Below, piece after piece: positions 9,012 through 16,971 of a DNA stretch of 64,000 nt. The position numbers and the translations under genes were made by a program. The stretch comes from Roseibium aggregatum (GTDB lineage Bacteria > Pseudomonadota > Alphaproteobacteria > Rhizobiales > Stappiaceae). Below the pieces are notes generated by a model. That model was not told the origin of the DNA. It did no database searches and saw only the letters and a list, made by a program, of their open reading frames with translations. The stretch spans positions 124,001 through 188,000 of the forward strand of contig NZ_JABFCZ010000010.1 in assembly GCF_014692675.1 (NCBI RefSeq), written 5' to 3'. Numbering within the stretch: the first letter of the stretch is position 1; each line of letters opens with the position of its first letter.

Positions 9012-9055
9012 GATGATTGGATTTTATCTCAGCATTCCAGCATTGTCTAATCATC
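9012..9055. promoter_or_regulatory. Inverted repeat in the LysR/small-ORF divergent promoter
   Basis: GATGATTGGA (9012-9021) and TCTAATCATC (9046-9055) form an imperfect inverted repeat (9 of 10 positions) with centres 34 bp apart. It lies in an AT-rich region between divergent genes, a common arrangement for LysR operators. Confidence 0.45.
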
Positions 9056-9081
9056 GAAGACGCAAAGGAGTGTTAGACAAT
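9042..9081 (+). promoter_or_regulatory. Hairpin enclosing the ribosome binding site of the small ORF
   Basis: ATTGTCTAA (9042-9050) and TTAGACAAT (9073-9081) can form a perfect 9-bp stem. The AAAGGAG ribosome binding site lies inside the 22-nt loop, and the first two bases of the ATG lie in the stem. This geometry suggests translational control, although the same repeat could instead be a protein-binding site. Confidence 0.5.
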
Positions 9082-9232
9082 GTTCGATGTTCTTGCCCAG
9101 GCCTACATGACCGCAGCCCGGTTCAGCCCCTACACCCGCCCGCAACCGTCCAGCGAGCAAAAACTTGCAAAACGCCCCCGGACGTCCTCCACTGAAGAGC
9201 GGACGGAATACCGCCCGAGGTTCTGGGTCTGA
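9080..9232 (+). CDS. Small 50-residue hypothetical protein
   Basis: I do not recognise this protein. The ORF encodes 50 residues, beginning MFDVLAQAYMTAARF and ending RPRFWV, and is rich in arginine, proline and serine in its second half. Support for it being real is contextual. AAAGGAG is at ideal spacing before the ATG, it sits divergently from a LysR gene, the start is enclosed in a hairpin, and a strong rho-independent-like hairpin follows 57 bp after its stop. It has no signal peptide or membrane segment. A short amphipathic N-terminal helix is possible. Confidence 0.55.
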   Translation: MFDVLAQAYMTAARFSPYTRPQPSSEQKLAKRPRTSSTEERTEYRPRFWV

Positions 9233-9288
9233 TGCTCTGGCCTGACAGATGGCCGCGAATGCGCTAGAACCCGACTACCCCGAATAAC

Positions 9289-9315
9289 AGGCCCGGCGAA
9301 CCGCCGGGCCTTTCG
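9289..9315 (+). terminator. Terminator after the small ORF
   Basis: AGGCCCGGCG and CGCCGGGCCT form a perfect 10-bp GC-rich stem with a 3-nt loop, followed by TTTCG. It ends transcription from the small ORF and insulates the dehydrogenase gene that starts at 9341. Confidence 0.75.
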
Positions 9316-9340
9316 CTGCGACTTGAGGAGGAAGCGGGAT

Positions 9341-10222
9341 ATGGCAAAGGTTGCTTTCATCGGTCTGGGCGTCATGGGCTACCCGATGGCCGGCTTTTTG
9401 AAGACCAAGGGCGGACATGACGTCACCGTCTATAACCGAACCACGGCAAAGGCCGAGAAATGGGCGGCCGAATACGGCGGTCATTTTGCCCAGACCCCGC
9501 AGCAGGCCGCCGAAGGCTGCGATTTCGTCCTTGCCTGCGTGGGCAACGATGACGACCTGCGCGCCGTCACCACCGGAGAAAACGGCGCCTTCCACGGACT
9601 GAAGACCGGGGCGATCTTCATCGACCACACGACCGCTTCGGCCGAGGTTGCCCGTGAACTTTATACCGCGGCCAAGTCCAAGGGCTGCGGCTTTGTCGAT
9701 GCACCGGTTTCCGGCGGCCAGGCAGGTGCGGAAAACGGCGTCCTCACCGTCATGTGCGGCGGAGACCAGGCGGACTTCGACAAGGCCAAGCCGGTCATCG
9801 ACTGCTTTGCCAAGTTCGCCGGCCTGATGGGCGAAGCCGGTGCCGGCCAGCTCACCAAGATGGTCAACCAGATCTGCATCGCCGGCCTTGTCCAGGGGCT
9901 GTCGGAAGCCATCCATTTCGCCAAGAAGGCCGACCTCGACGTGCCCAAGGTGATTGCCGCGATCAAGGGCGGTGCGGCCCAGTCCTGGCAGATGGAAAAC
10001 CGCTGGGAGACCATGAACGCCGGCAAGTTCGACTACGGCTTTGCCGTCGACTGGATGCGCAAGGATCTCGGCATCTGCCTGAAGACCGCCAACGACACCG
10101 GCGCACGGCTTCCGGTCACCGCCCTGGTGGATCAGTTCTATGCGGAAGTCCAGGCGATGGGCGGCAACCGCTGGGACACCTCCAGCCTGATCGCGCGGCT
10201 GGAAAACGCCGACAAGAAATAG
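9341..10222 (+). CDS. NAD(P)-dependent oxidoreductase, 3-hydroxyisobutyrate dehydrogenase family
   Basis: Beta-hydroxyacid dehydrogenase of 293 aa. The N-terminal Rossmann domain has FIGLGVMGYPMAG (residues about 5-17). The substrate motif is FVDAPVSGGQAGAENG (about 115-130), and the catalytic lysine lies in GAGQLTKMVNQI (about 165). A helical C-terminal dimerisation domain completes the protein. The family reduces or oxidises 3-hydroxyacids such as 3-hydroxyisobutyrate, tartronate semialdehyde and 2-hydroxymethylglutarate, and the true substrate cannot be told from sequence alone. The upstream TTG in frame lies within the GAGGAGG ribosome binding site, so the ATG at 9341 is the start. The alkD-like gene follows after 7 bp and is probably co-transcribed. 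Confidence 0.88.
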   Translation: MAKVAFIGLGVMGYPMAGFLKTKGGHDVTVYNRTTAKAEKWAAEYGGHFAQTPQQAAEGCDFVLACVGNDDDLRAVTTGENGAFHGLKTGAIFIDHTTASAEVARELYTAAKSKGCGFVDAPVSGGQAGAENGVLTVMCGGDQADFDKAKPVIDCFAKFAGLMGEAGAGQLTKMVNQICIAGLVQGLSEAIHFAKKADLDVPKVIAAIKGGAAQSWQMENRWETMNAGKFDYGFAVDWMRKDLGICLKTANDTGARLPVTALVDQFYAEVQAMGGNRWDTSSLIARLENADKK

Positions 10223-10229
10223 GCGCCCC

Positions 10230-10973
10230 TTGGCCGCGGTCTCAGGCTGGACCGTCGACGCCGTTCTGACGGATCTCAGACACGCCGGCTCGGACGAAAA
10301 CCGGGCCGGCATGAAGCGGTTCGGCATTCAGGTGGACCGGGCCTTCGGCGTACCGATGGCCTATACCCGCCCGCTGGCCAAGAAAATCGGCAAGGATCCG
10401 GCCCTGTCGGCCGCGCTCTGGGAAACCGGCTGGCACGAAGCGCGCATCCTCGCAGCCCTGATTGCCGATCCAAAACAGATCACGCCGGTGCAAATGGACG
10501 ACTGGGTGGGTGCCTTCAATTCCTGGGACCTGTGCGACCAGGTCTGCGCCGTTTTTGCCAGCACAAGATATGCCACCGAAAAAATTGCTGCCTACGTGGC
10601 CGATGAGCGCGAATTCGTCCGGCGTGCCGGTTTCGCCATGATCGCCTGGCGCGCGGTTCACGCGAAGAAGGTGCCTGACGAAGACTTTCTCGGCTATCTC
10701 CACCTGATCGCCGACAAGGCGAACGATCCGCGCAACTATGTTTTCAAGGCGGTCAGCTGGGCCTTGCGGCAAATCGGCAAACGCTCACAAAGCCTTCACG
10801 CCCCTGCCCTTGCACTCGCCGAACGCCTTGCCGCCTCCGCAGACAGGACGGAACGGCGCATCGGCAAGGAGGCCGCTCGCGAACTTACCTTGGAGAAGAC
10901 CCTCGCCCGACTGCGACGGAAGGCGCGCAGGACAGGTCAGAACTCATTGCAGAGTTTGAAAACAGTCAAATGA
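10230..10973 (+). CDS. DNA alkylation repair protein, AlkD-like
   Basis: Predicted DNA glycosylase-like protein of about 247 aa composed of HEAT-like helical repeats. Recognisable stretches are GIQVDRAFGVPMAYTRPLAK, WDLCDQVCAVFA and RRAGFAMIAWRAVH, which match the AlkD family of 3- and 7-alkylpurine glycosylases. The charged C-terminus (RRKARRTG) may help DNA binding. The start is uncertain. The TTG at 10230 keeps the family's N-terminal helices but has no visible ribosome binding site, and an ATG at 10311 is an alternative. It lies 7 bp behind the dehydrogenase gene and is followed by a hairpin at 10978-11005. Confidence 0.82.
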   Translation: MAAVSGWTVDAVLTDLRHAGSDENRAGMKRFGIQVDRAFGVPMAYTRPLAKKIGKDPALSAALWETGWHEARILAALIADPKQITPVQMDDWVGAFNSWDLCDQVCAVFASTRYATEKIAAYVADEREFVRRAGFAMIAWRAVHAKKVPDEDFLGYLHLIADKANDPRNYVFKAVSWALRQIGKRSQSLHAPALALAERLAASADRTERRIGKEAARELTLEKTLARLRRKARRTGQNSLQSLKTVK

Positions 10974-10977
10974 AAAT

Positions 10978-11005
10978 GCCCCTCCCGGATCATTAAGGGA
11001 GAGGC
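10978..11005 (+). terminator. Hairpin after alkD-like gene
   Basis: GCCCCTCCC and GGGAGAGGC form a 9-position stem with one mismatch around a 10-nt loop, 4 bp after the alkD-like stop. There is no T-run, so termination strength is uncertain. Confidence 0.5.
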
Positions 11006-11071
11006 AGTTGGCGTGCTCCGGGGCGGAAGTCCGTCCCGAAGTCACTGCGGAGGAACTGAAGGTCAGGCCGC

Positions 11072-11563
11072 TTACTCGGACGCTTCCTTGACGATGTCGT
11101 TCAGCAGGGCGTTCACGTCGGCGATCGCCTTCTTGGAAGCCTCGTCGCCGGTTTCGGTCAGATTGCGGTAGCCGACAACGACGGTGCCCGGATTGTCCGC
11201 GGTCTCATAAACAAAGACGCCATAGGGACAGAAGGCGATATTGGCCGGATCGGCTTCCATGGCGGCCCGAGACAGGACGGCCGAGCAGAACAGCATCGAT
11301 TGCGCGTTGGTGTAGATATCCTTCTTGGCCCCGAGGTCGGCCCCGGTGCGCGCCAGCATGTCTCCGATATGGGAGACATAATCGACAACCAGACCACGGT
11401 TGACGATGGCGTTTTCCAGAGCGAAACGGACATCCTCGAAATCACCCTGGACCGTGTAGGTCGTCGTGACTTCGCTCGGCGGCATGTCGGCCGCCATGGC
11501 CGCTCCGCTCAGGGTCGCCGCCATTCCGGCTGCGATCAAAATTTTTCCGAAGAATCCAGACAT
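11072..11563 (-). CDS. DUF302 domain protein, periplasmic
   Basis: A 163-aa protein with an export signal (GKILIAAGMAATLSGAAMA) and a DUF302 domain over the rest. Family-like stretches are TYTVQGDFEDVRFALENAI, LGAKKDIYTNAQSMLFCSAVLS and IAFCPYGVFVYE. Two cysteines (in LFCSA and AFCPY) could be structural. DUF302 proteins have no settled function; a redox or stress role is sometimes suggested by context. It is transcribed alone, convergent with the AlkD-like gene. AGGAT lies just upstream of the ATG. Confidence 0.85.
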   Translation of the reverse strand: MSGFFGKILIAAGMAATLSGAAMAADMPPSEVTTTYTVQGDFEDVRFALENAIVNRGLVVDYVSHIGDMLARTGADLGAKKDIYTNAQSMLFCSAVLSRAAMEADPANIAFCPYGVFVYETADNPGTVVVGYRNLTETGDEASKKAIADVNALLNDIVKEASE

Positions 11564-11723
11564 GCTATCCTCCCAAATTGGCCAGCCTGCTCATCTTATG
11601 CGAACCGGATGGCGTTCCGTTTGATACATCTCAAAATCTGAATACATTCGTGCGGATCGGATCGCCAATCACGCTATTGTCATCGCACGCCGGATCGCAG
11701 TCGGTGCTCCACTGCGTCCGCCG

Positions 11724-12209
11724 TCACTCCGGTTTTGGTTTTTCCGTCACCACATAGCCCAGCGGCAACTGGGTCGTGCTCTTGATCTGCTCCATCGCGA
11801 AGGTGGTCGAGACGTCGGAGATATCGATCTTGGCAATCAGCCTTTTGTAAAAGGCGTCATAGGCCTCGATATCCGGCACGGCCACACGCAGGAGATAATC
11901 CACCTGCCCTGCCATGCGATAGAATTCGACGACCTCCGGAAATTCCGAGATCACATCTGCGAATTTCCTCAACCAGTCCTCCGTGTGCTGACTGGTGGTG
12001 ATCGCGACGAAGGCCGTGACCTTCACATTGACCTTCCTTGGATCGAGCAGAGCGACGCGGCCGGTGATGACGCCGTCCTCCTCCATCTTCTGGATGCGCC
12101 GCCAGCACGGCGTCGTGGACAGGCCCACCCGCCGGCCGATTTCGGCAACAGGAACGGTGCAATCCTCCTGCAGAATGGAAAGAATCCGTCGATCGATACG
12201 GTCAATCAT
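11724..12209 (-). CDS. Lrp/AsnC family transcriptional regulator
   Basis: Feast/famine regulator of about 161 aa. The N-terminal winged helix (IDRRILSILQEDCTVPVAEI, GRRVGLSTTPCWRRIQKMEE) is followed by the RAM ligand domain (VKVTAFVAITTSQ, VVEFYRMAGQVDYLLRVAV, STTFAMEQIKSTTQLPL). I placed the start at the ATG at 12209 because MIDRIDRRIL matches family N-termini. A GTG at 12254 would add 15 residues, and no ribosome binding site decides between them. It is divergent from a sulfurtransferase gene, with an AT-rich palindrome between them. Lrp members next to sulfur genes often respond to cysteine or methionine, but that is inference here. Confidence 0.9.
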   Translation of the reverse strand: MIDRIDRRILSILQEDCTVPVAEIGRRVGLSTTPCWRRIQKMEEDGVITGRVALLDPRKVNVKVTAFVAITTSQHTEDWLRKFADVISEFPEVVEFYRMAGQVDYLLRVAVPDIEAYDAFYKRLIAKIDISDVSTTFAMEQIKSTTQLPLGYVVTEKPKPE

Positions 12210-12331
12210 GCTGGCATCCGCATTGGCACCCGGCACCACGGGCGCTGACGGCACCGGACGGGCACGGATTTTTGTTTCAAGGGATACGGCGCGGAGTAGA
12301 ACGGCTTTCTAATCCCGGCCATATATGCGCA

Positions 12332-12354
12332 AAATTAGATTTTTCTTCTAATTT
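12332..12354. promoter_or_regulatory. AT-rich palindrome between Lrp and sulfurtransferase genes
   Basis: AAATTAGA (12332-12339) and TCTAATTT (12347-12354) are perfect inverted 8-mers separated by 7 nt. A further TTCTAAT copy lies just upstream at about 12307-12313. Position between divergent genes and AT richness fit an Lrp-type operator. Confidence 0.5.
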
Positions 12355-12454
12355 CGACGCTGGAAATCCTTGCCAACTTTCATATCGAATGTCAATTCCA
12401 ACGTTAACAGAGAAAATTTTTCTCATTCACTGCTTAACGTTTCTGGAGTTTGCC

Positions 12455-13417
12455 ATGTTCGGCTCCCTGCAATCCTCACTGATCAAAACGGCCGGTGCCG
12501 TCGCGGTTCTGGTCACCGGCCTTGGTCTGCCGGCCGCGGCCGAAACCCCTGACCTCACGCCGCTGGTTTCGACCCAGTGGCTGCAGGACAACCTGGACAA
12601 CGACCGGCTTCTCATTCTGGATACCCGCTCGCCGATCTCGAAGTCCGGCAAGGACGATTACCTGAAAGGTCACATCCCCGGCGCGATCTGGAGCGAATAC
12701 CCGGGCTACTGGCGCACCGAACGCGACGGCGTCGAGGGCGTTCTGCCGTCGATCGACAAGATGGAAGCCGTTCTCTCCGAGCTGGGGGTTTCCGACGAAA
12801 AGGCCGTCGTGATCGTGCCCGACGGCAAGTCCAGCCTCGAATTCGGCGCGGCCACCCGGATCTATTGGACGTTCAAGTATCTCGGCCATGAGAATGTCGC
12901 CATTCTCGACGGCGGCCAGGCGGCCTGGGCTGCGGAAAACCGGCCGCTGGAAACCGGCAATGTCGTCCCGGTGGGCGATCTTTTCGTTGCCGAGCCCAAT
13001 GAGGCCCTTCTCGTCTCGACCGAGCAGGTTGCCGAAGACCTCGGAGGCAATGCGGTCTTCCTCGATGCGCGCCCCGCAAAGCAGTTTAGCGGCGCGGAAA
13101 AGCACAAGGCGGCAACCCGCTTCGGCCATATTCCGGGTGCGGTGAACTTCGATCAGGACACCTTCTACGACCACAAGACGAACCGGTTGAAGTCTCCGGC
13201 GGAACTCGCCGCCCTGGAGCCGGCCGCCGTCAAGGACAGCGATGCGCCGGTGATTTCCTACTGCAACACCGGGCATTGGGCTGCCACCAACTGGTTCGTG
13301 CTCAGCGAATTGCTCGGCCGCAAGAATGTCACCGTCTATGACGCCAGCATGGTCGGCTGGAGCCGGCAGAAGGATCTGCCGATTTCCGGACCTGAAAAGG
13401 CCGTCGCCTCCAACTGA
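12455..13417 (+). CDS. Exported sulfurtransferase with two rhodanese domains
   Basis: Two-domain thiosulfate/3-mercaptopyruvate sulfurtransferase of 320 aa. An N-terminal signal (KTAGAVAVLVTGLGLPAAA) indicates export to the periplasm, whereas many family members are cytosolic. The first rhodanese-like domain (about 40-160) has VPDGKSS where the active loop would be and therefore no cysteine. The second (about 185-315) carries the catalytic cysteine in SYCNTGHWA. This inactive-active pairing is normal for the family. The frame is open further upstream, but GGAG at 12445 and the signal peptide support the ATG at 12455. It is divergent from the Lrp gene. Confidence 0.88.
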   Translation: MFGSLQSSLIKTAGAVAVLVTGLGLPAAAETPDLTPLVSTQWLQDNLDNDRLLILDTRSPISKSGKDDYLKGHIPGAIWSEYPGYWRTERDGVEGVLPSIDKMEAVLSELGVSDEKAVVIVPDGKSSLEFGAATRIYWTFKYLGHENVAILDGGQAAWAAENRPLETGNVVPVGDLFVAEPNEALLVSTEQVAEDLGGNAVFLDARPAKQFSGAEKHKAATRFGHIPGAVNFDQDTFYDHKTNRLKSPAELAALEPAAVKDSDAPVISYCNTGHWAATNWFVLSELLGRKNVTVYDASMVGWSRQKDLPISGPEKAVASN

Positions 13418-13440
13418 CACGACTCTGACGCGAATAAAAC

Positions 13441-13476
13441 GTCGCCCGGTTCATATGAGCCGGGCGACTTCCTTTT
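13441..13476. terminator. Bidirectional terminator between convergent genes
   Basis: GTCGCCCGG and CCGGGCGAC form a perfect 9-bp stem around a loop of about 10 nt. A T-rich tail (TTCCTTTTT) follows on the plus side and a T-run on the minus side. It serves both the sulfurtransferase (+) and the UDG-like gene (-), and the hairpin overlaps the last codons of the latter. Confidence 0.8.
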
Positions 13477-14068
13477 TCAGAACCGGCAGCAGATCCGCTT
13501 CGAACCACGGATGTTTTCTCAGCCAGGCATTGTTGCGCCAGGAGGGATGCGGCAGAGGCAGGACGGCGGGCTTGCCCTGCTCCGGCGGGGTTTCGAAATA
13601 CTCCCTCCAGGAGGCGACCGTCTCCGTCAGGCTTTTCTTGCGCGCCTTCCCCAGATGATAGCTCTGCGCGTATTGGCCGATCACCAGAACCAGCTCGATC
13701 TGCGGCATGGCCTCAAACAACTTGTCATGCCAGGCCGTCCGGCACTCCGGCCGGGGCGGCAGGTCTCCGCCCTTGTGGTCCAGCCCGGGAAAACAGAAGC
13801 CCATCGGAACAATGGCGAGCTTTTCCGGGTCATAGAATATCTCCGGCCCGATCCCCATCCAGTCGCGCAGCCGGTCGCCTGACGGATCCGTAAAAGGGCG
13901 TCCGCTCTGGTGCACGCGGGTTCCGGGCGCCTGTCCGCAGACACAGACCCTGGCCGCGGCCGAGACCTGAAGAACCGGTCGCGGCTCGTGCGGCAGCGGG
14001 CCCTTGAGCGGGTTCTCGACGCAGATCCGGCAAGCGGCGATCTCCGCCCGAAGGTCTTCAAGTTTCAT
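13451..14068 (-). CDS. Uracil-DNA glycosylase family protein
   Basis: UDG-superfamily protein of about 205 aa. It has a cysteine-bearing N-terminus (IAACRICVENPLKGPLPHEP), a substrate-pocket segment (VCVCGQAPGTRVHQSGRPFT), VLVIGQYAQSYHLG, and a C-terminal LPHPSWRNNAW motif that resembles the DNA-intercalating loop. The subgroup is found widely in Proteobacteria as an uncharacterised uracil-DNA glycosylase family member, and enzymatic activity is not proven. I start at the ATG at 14068, which has GGGA at proper spacing; the ATG two codons upstream does not. The gene end lies inside the bidirectional terminator. Confidence 0.85.
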   Translation of the reverse strand: MKLEDLRAEIAACRICVENPLKGPLPHEPRPVLQVSAAARVCVCGQAPGTRVHQSGRPFTDPSGDRLRDWMGIGPEIFYDPEKLAIVPMGFCFPGLDHKGGDLPPRPECRTAWHDKLFEAMPQIELVLVIGQYAQSYHLGKARKKSLTETVASWREYFETPPEQGKPAVLPLPHPSWRNNAWLRKHPWFEADLLPVLKKEVARLI

Positions 14069-14216
14069 GTTCATTCCCGGAATTTACGAAGCAATTGACT
14101 GAACTTGCACATGAATCGTTAACCACGCCTTTGAGCGTGATCTTAAGAAATGGTGAGTCAAAACCTAAGATCCAAACCTAACACGGAAAGTTTTTGCAAA
14201 CCGGCACGCGAGACCC

Positions 14217-15782
14217 ATGGACCCCGACACGCCCCAAATCGGCGACAGACGAATGATCGGCGACCGGAGAACGGCCTTCAACCGGAGACGGGCGATGCGC
14301 CGGCGCGAACTCGCGCGGACCATCCGCGATTTCCGCGGAGCCATGGGAACCAAGGAAAGCCTGCAAAGCAAGTTCGAGGGCGAACGGCGGCACCTCTTCG
14401 CCGACACCCGTCTGAGCGCGGCCTTTGCCGTGCCGATGCTCGCCCTGATCGTGACCGCGATTTCCACCATGTGGCTGAACAAGGGACTGGTGACGATCTG
14501 GTTCGTGTTCACGCTGTGCATGCATCTGCTGATCGTCCTGACCTGTCAGGCTTACGAGAAATCCTCCTCGGAGGAACGGGCCAAAAAGCACTGGCTGCGG
14601 CGCTTCACCTTCGGCGATTTTCTGTACGGCACCTGCTGGTGCGTATTCTTCCTGCTGCCGCAGAAGCCGGACAGCGGCACAGGGTTCCTGGAGTTCCAGT
14701 TCGCCACCCTGCTGATCGTGGTGGCGATGAACACCATGCAGTCGGCGACCCTGCCCCGCGCGCTTGTTGCCGGCACGCTGCCGATCACCCTGACGGTGGC
14801 GGTCAATTTCCTGCTTGCCGCCGATTCCATCCACTACACGCTGGCGGCCATGGCGGTCGGCGCGCAGGGGTTCTTCCTGATCCTCGCCAACCAGCTGATC
14901 AAGAACGCCAACACCATGCTGGAATACCGGGCGGAGAAGGATTTTCTGATCGCCGAGCTGGAAACGGCCAACGCCCTTTCCGACGAGTCCCGCCGGCGGG
15001 CGGAAGCGGCGAATATGGCGAAGTCCCGTTTCCTTGCGACCATGAGCCACGAGCTGCGCACGCCGCTCAATGCCATCCTCGGGTTCTCGGAAATCATGAA
15101 GGACGAAGTCCTCGGACCGATGGACAACGCCAACTACAAGAACTACGCGGCGGACATCCACGGCTCCGGTCAGCACCTCCTGCATCTCATCAACGAGATC
15201 CTCGACCTGTCGCGCATCGAGGCCGGCCGGCACGAACTGCAGGAAGAAGCGCTTCACCTCACCGATATTGTCGAGGAATGCTGCTCGATGATGCAGATTC
15301 GCGCCAAGGCGAAGGATATCGCCCTGCGCGAACGGCACGACGCCGCCCTGCCCCAGGTCTGGGCCGATGAGCGTGCCTTGCGGCAGGTGATCCTGAACCT
15401 CCTGTCGAATGCGGTGAAATTCACGCCGACGAACGGCGAGATCCGGATATCGGTCGGCAGGTCCGCAGACGGGGGTCAGTTCGTCTCCATCGCCGATACC
15501 GGTCCGGGGATCCCGGAAGAGGAAATTCCGATCGTTCTGGAAGCGTTCGGCCAGGGCGCGGTCGCAATCAAGAGCGCAGAACCGGGCACCGGCCTCGGCC
15601 TGTCGATCGTTCAGGCCCTGGTGAAGATGCACGGCGGCAAGTTCGAGCTGAAGTCGAAACTGAGACAGGGGACGGAAGTCATCGTCAGCCTTCCGAAGGC
15701 CCGTGTGATGAATTTCGCGTCTGGGGCGCCGAAGACCGCTGCTCAGCCGCCTGAAAGACAGGACGGCCGCAAGAGCGCCTGA
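14217..15782 (+). CDS. Membrane sensor histidine kinase, PleC/DivJ/PdhS-like
   Basis: A 521-aa two-component kinase. A basic N-terminus (about 60 residues) precedes about six membrane segments (about 65-235), followed by a short coiled linker. The HisKA domain has the phosphorylated histidine in ATMSHELRTPLNAILGFSE. The HATPase domain has NLLSNAVKF (N box), ADTGPGIP (G1) and GTGLGLSI (G2). The HisKA region, with DEVLGP and SGQHLLHLINEILDLSRIEA, is the subtype seen in alphaproteobacterial cell-cycle kinases PleC, DivJ and PdhS, though other kinases share it. No response regulator gene is adjacent, consistent with an orphan kinase acting on a distant partner such as DivK. That partner is inferred. 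Confidence 0.88.
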   Translation: MDPDTPQIGDRRMIGDRRTAFNRRRAMRRRELARTIRDFRGAMGTKESLQSKFEGERRHLFADTRLSAAFAVPMLALIVTAISTMWLNKGLVTIWFVFTLCMHLLIVLTCQAYEKSSSEERAKKHWLRRFTFGDFLYGTCWCVFFLLPQKPDSGTGFLEFQFATLLIVVAMNTMQSATLPRALVAGTLPITLTVAVNFLLAADSIHYTLAAMAVGAQGFFLILANQLIKNANTMLEYRAEKDFLIAELETANALSDESRRRAEAANMAKSRFLATMSHELRTPLNAILGFSEIMKDEVLGPMDNANYKNYAADIHGSGQHLLHLINEILDLSRIEAGRHELQEEALHLTDIVEECCSMMQIRAKAKDIALRERHDAALPQVWADERALRQVILNLLSNAVKFTPTNGEIRISVGRSADGGQFVSIADTGPGIPEEEIPIVLEAFGQGAVAIKSAEPGTGLGLSIVQALVKMHGGKFELKSKLRQGTEVIVSLPKARVMNFASGAPKTAAQPPERQDGRKSA

Positions 15783-15823
15783 TCCTTTCGAAGCCGCCTT
15801 TCATCCGCCCCTGGCCGTCGGCT

Positions 15824-16852
15824 TCAGTCGGCGCCTTTTTCTGCGACACCCGCATCCGCGAAGGTCGCCATGCCGGAATGCATTTCGGCAGCCGCCTTGA
15901 CGATGCCCGCCGCAAGGGCGGCGCCGGAGCCCTCGCCCAGGCGCATGCCAAAGTCCAGGAGCGGCTCCTTGTTCATGATCTCCAGCGCGCGCCGGTGGGC
16001 GGCTTCGGCCGAGACATGGGCAAACAGGCAATGGTCCAGGCCGGCCGGATCCATGGCGTAGACGACGGCTGCCGCGGCCGTGGTGACGAAGCCGTCGACA
16101 ATGACCGGAACGCGCTGCAGGCGCGCGGCGATGATCAGGCCGGCCATTGCCGCGATTTCCCGTCCGCCCACCTTGCGCAGCACTTCCAGCGGGTCCTTCG
16201 CGCCGTTGAGGCGGGCGACCGCGGCGGTGACGGCGTCCCGCTTGCGCGCCAGCCCTTCGTCATCGACCCCGGTACCGCGTCCGATCCAGTCTTCCGCCGA
16301 ACCGCCGAACAGGCCGTTCAGGACAGCGGCTGCGATCGTCGTGTTGCCGATGCCCATTTCGCCGAGGCAGACAAGGTCGATGCCGCCGGCGAGCGCTTCC
16401 ATGCCGTAGGCCATGGTGGCCGCGCAATTGGCTTCATCGAGGGCGTCTTCCTCGGTGATCGACGGCGTCGGAATGTCGACGGCCAGATCGAAGACCTTGA
16501 GGCCGAGATCATGCGCCCGGCAGATCTGGTTGATCGCAGCACCACCGGCGGCGAAGTTGTCGACCATCTGACGGTTTACCGCGCTCGGGAAGGCGGAGAC
16601 GCCCTTGTCGGCGACGCCATGGGCGGTCGCGAAAATCGCGACCAGGGGCCGCGTGATCTTCGGCGGCGCCTTGCCGGACCAGGCCGCCAGCCATTCGGCG
16701 ATCTGTTCCAGTTTTCCCAGCGAGCCGGCCGGTTTGGTCAGCTGCGCGTCCCGCGCTCGGGTCGTCTGAAGCGCCTCCTCGTCCGGACCGGGTATCGACT
16801 TCACCAGGTTGCGGATATCGTTAAACGGAAGAGCGGTTTCGGACAGGGGCAT
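15824..16852 (-). CDS. cobT: Nicotinate-nucleotide--dimethylbenzimidazole phosphoribosyltransferase CobT
   Basis: CobT makes alpha-ribazole phosphate for the lower ligand of cobalamin. The 342-aa protein has the expected length and landmarks: LTKPAGSLGKLE (about 40), FATAHGVADKGVSAFP (about 75), LGEMGIGNTTIAAAV (about 165) and EGSGAALAAGIVKAAAEM near the C-terminus, which includes the catalytic glutamate region. It is divergent from cobS, separated by about 120 bp with no cobalamin riboswitch that I can recognise. The two genes together complete nucleotide loop assembly. Confidence 0.94.
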   Translation of the reverse strand: MPLSETALPFNDIRNLVKSIPGPDEEALQTTRARDAQLTKPAGSLGKLEQIAEWLAAWSGKAPPKITRPLVAIFATAHGVADKGVSAFPSAVNRQMVDNFAAGGAAINQICRAHDLGLKVFDLAVDIPTPSITEEDALDEANCAATMAYGMEALAGGIDLVCLGEMGIGNTTIAAAVLNGLFGGSAEDWIGRGTGVDDEGLARKRDAVTAAVARLNGAKDPLEVLRKVGGREIAAMAGLIIAARLQRVPVIVDGFVTTAAAAVVYAMDPAGLDHCLFAHVSAEAAHRRALEIMNKEPLLDFGMRLGEGSGAALAAGIVKAAAEMHSGMATFADAGVAEKGAD

Positions 16853-16971
16853 CAGCTAAGGACTCCAGAATCAGCGGCTGGTCAACAGACCGGACTTGGT
16901 CTCGCAGTAGGGCCGATCTATAACGGCGAACCATCAAAACACAAGCATGAGAGCGACCGGATGGATCAGCA

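Noticed and set aside
16853..16971. Cobalamin riboswitch between cobT and cobS
   Set aside because: The gap is only about 120 bp, and I could not find the conserved B12-box-like core or the expected multi-helix layout.
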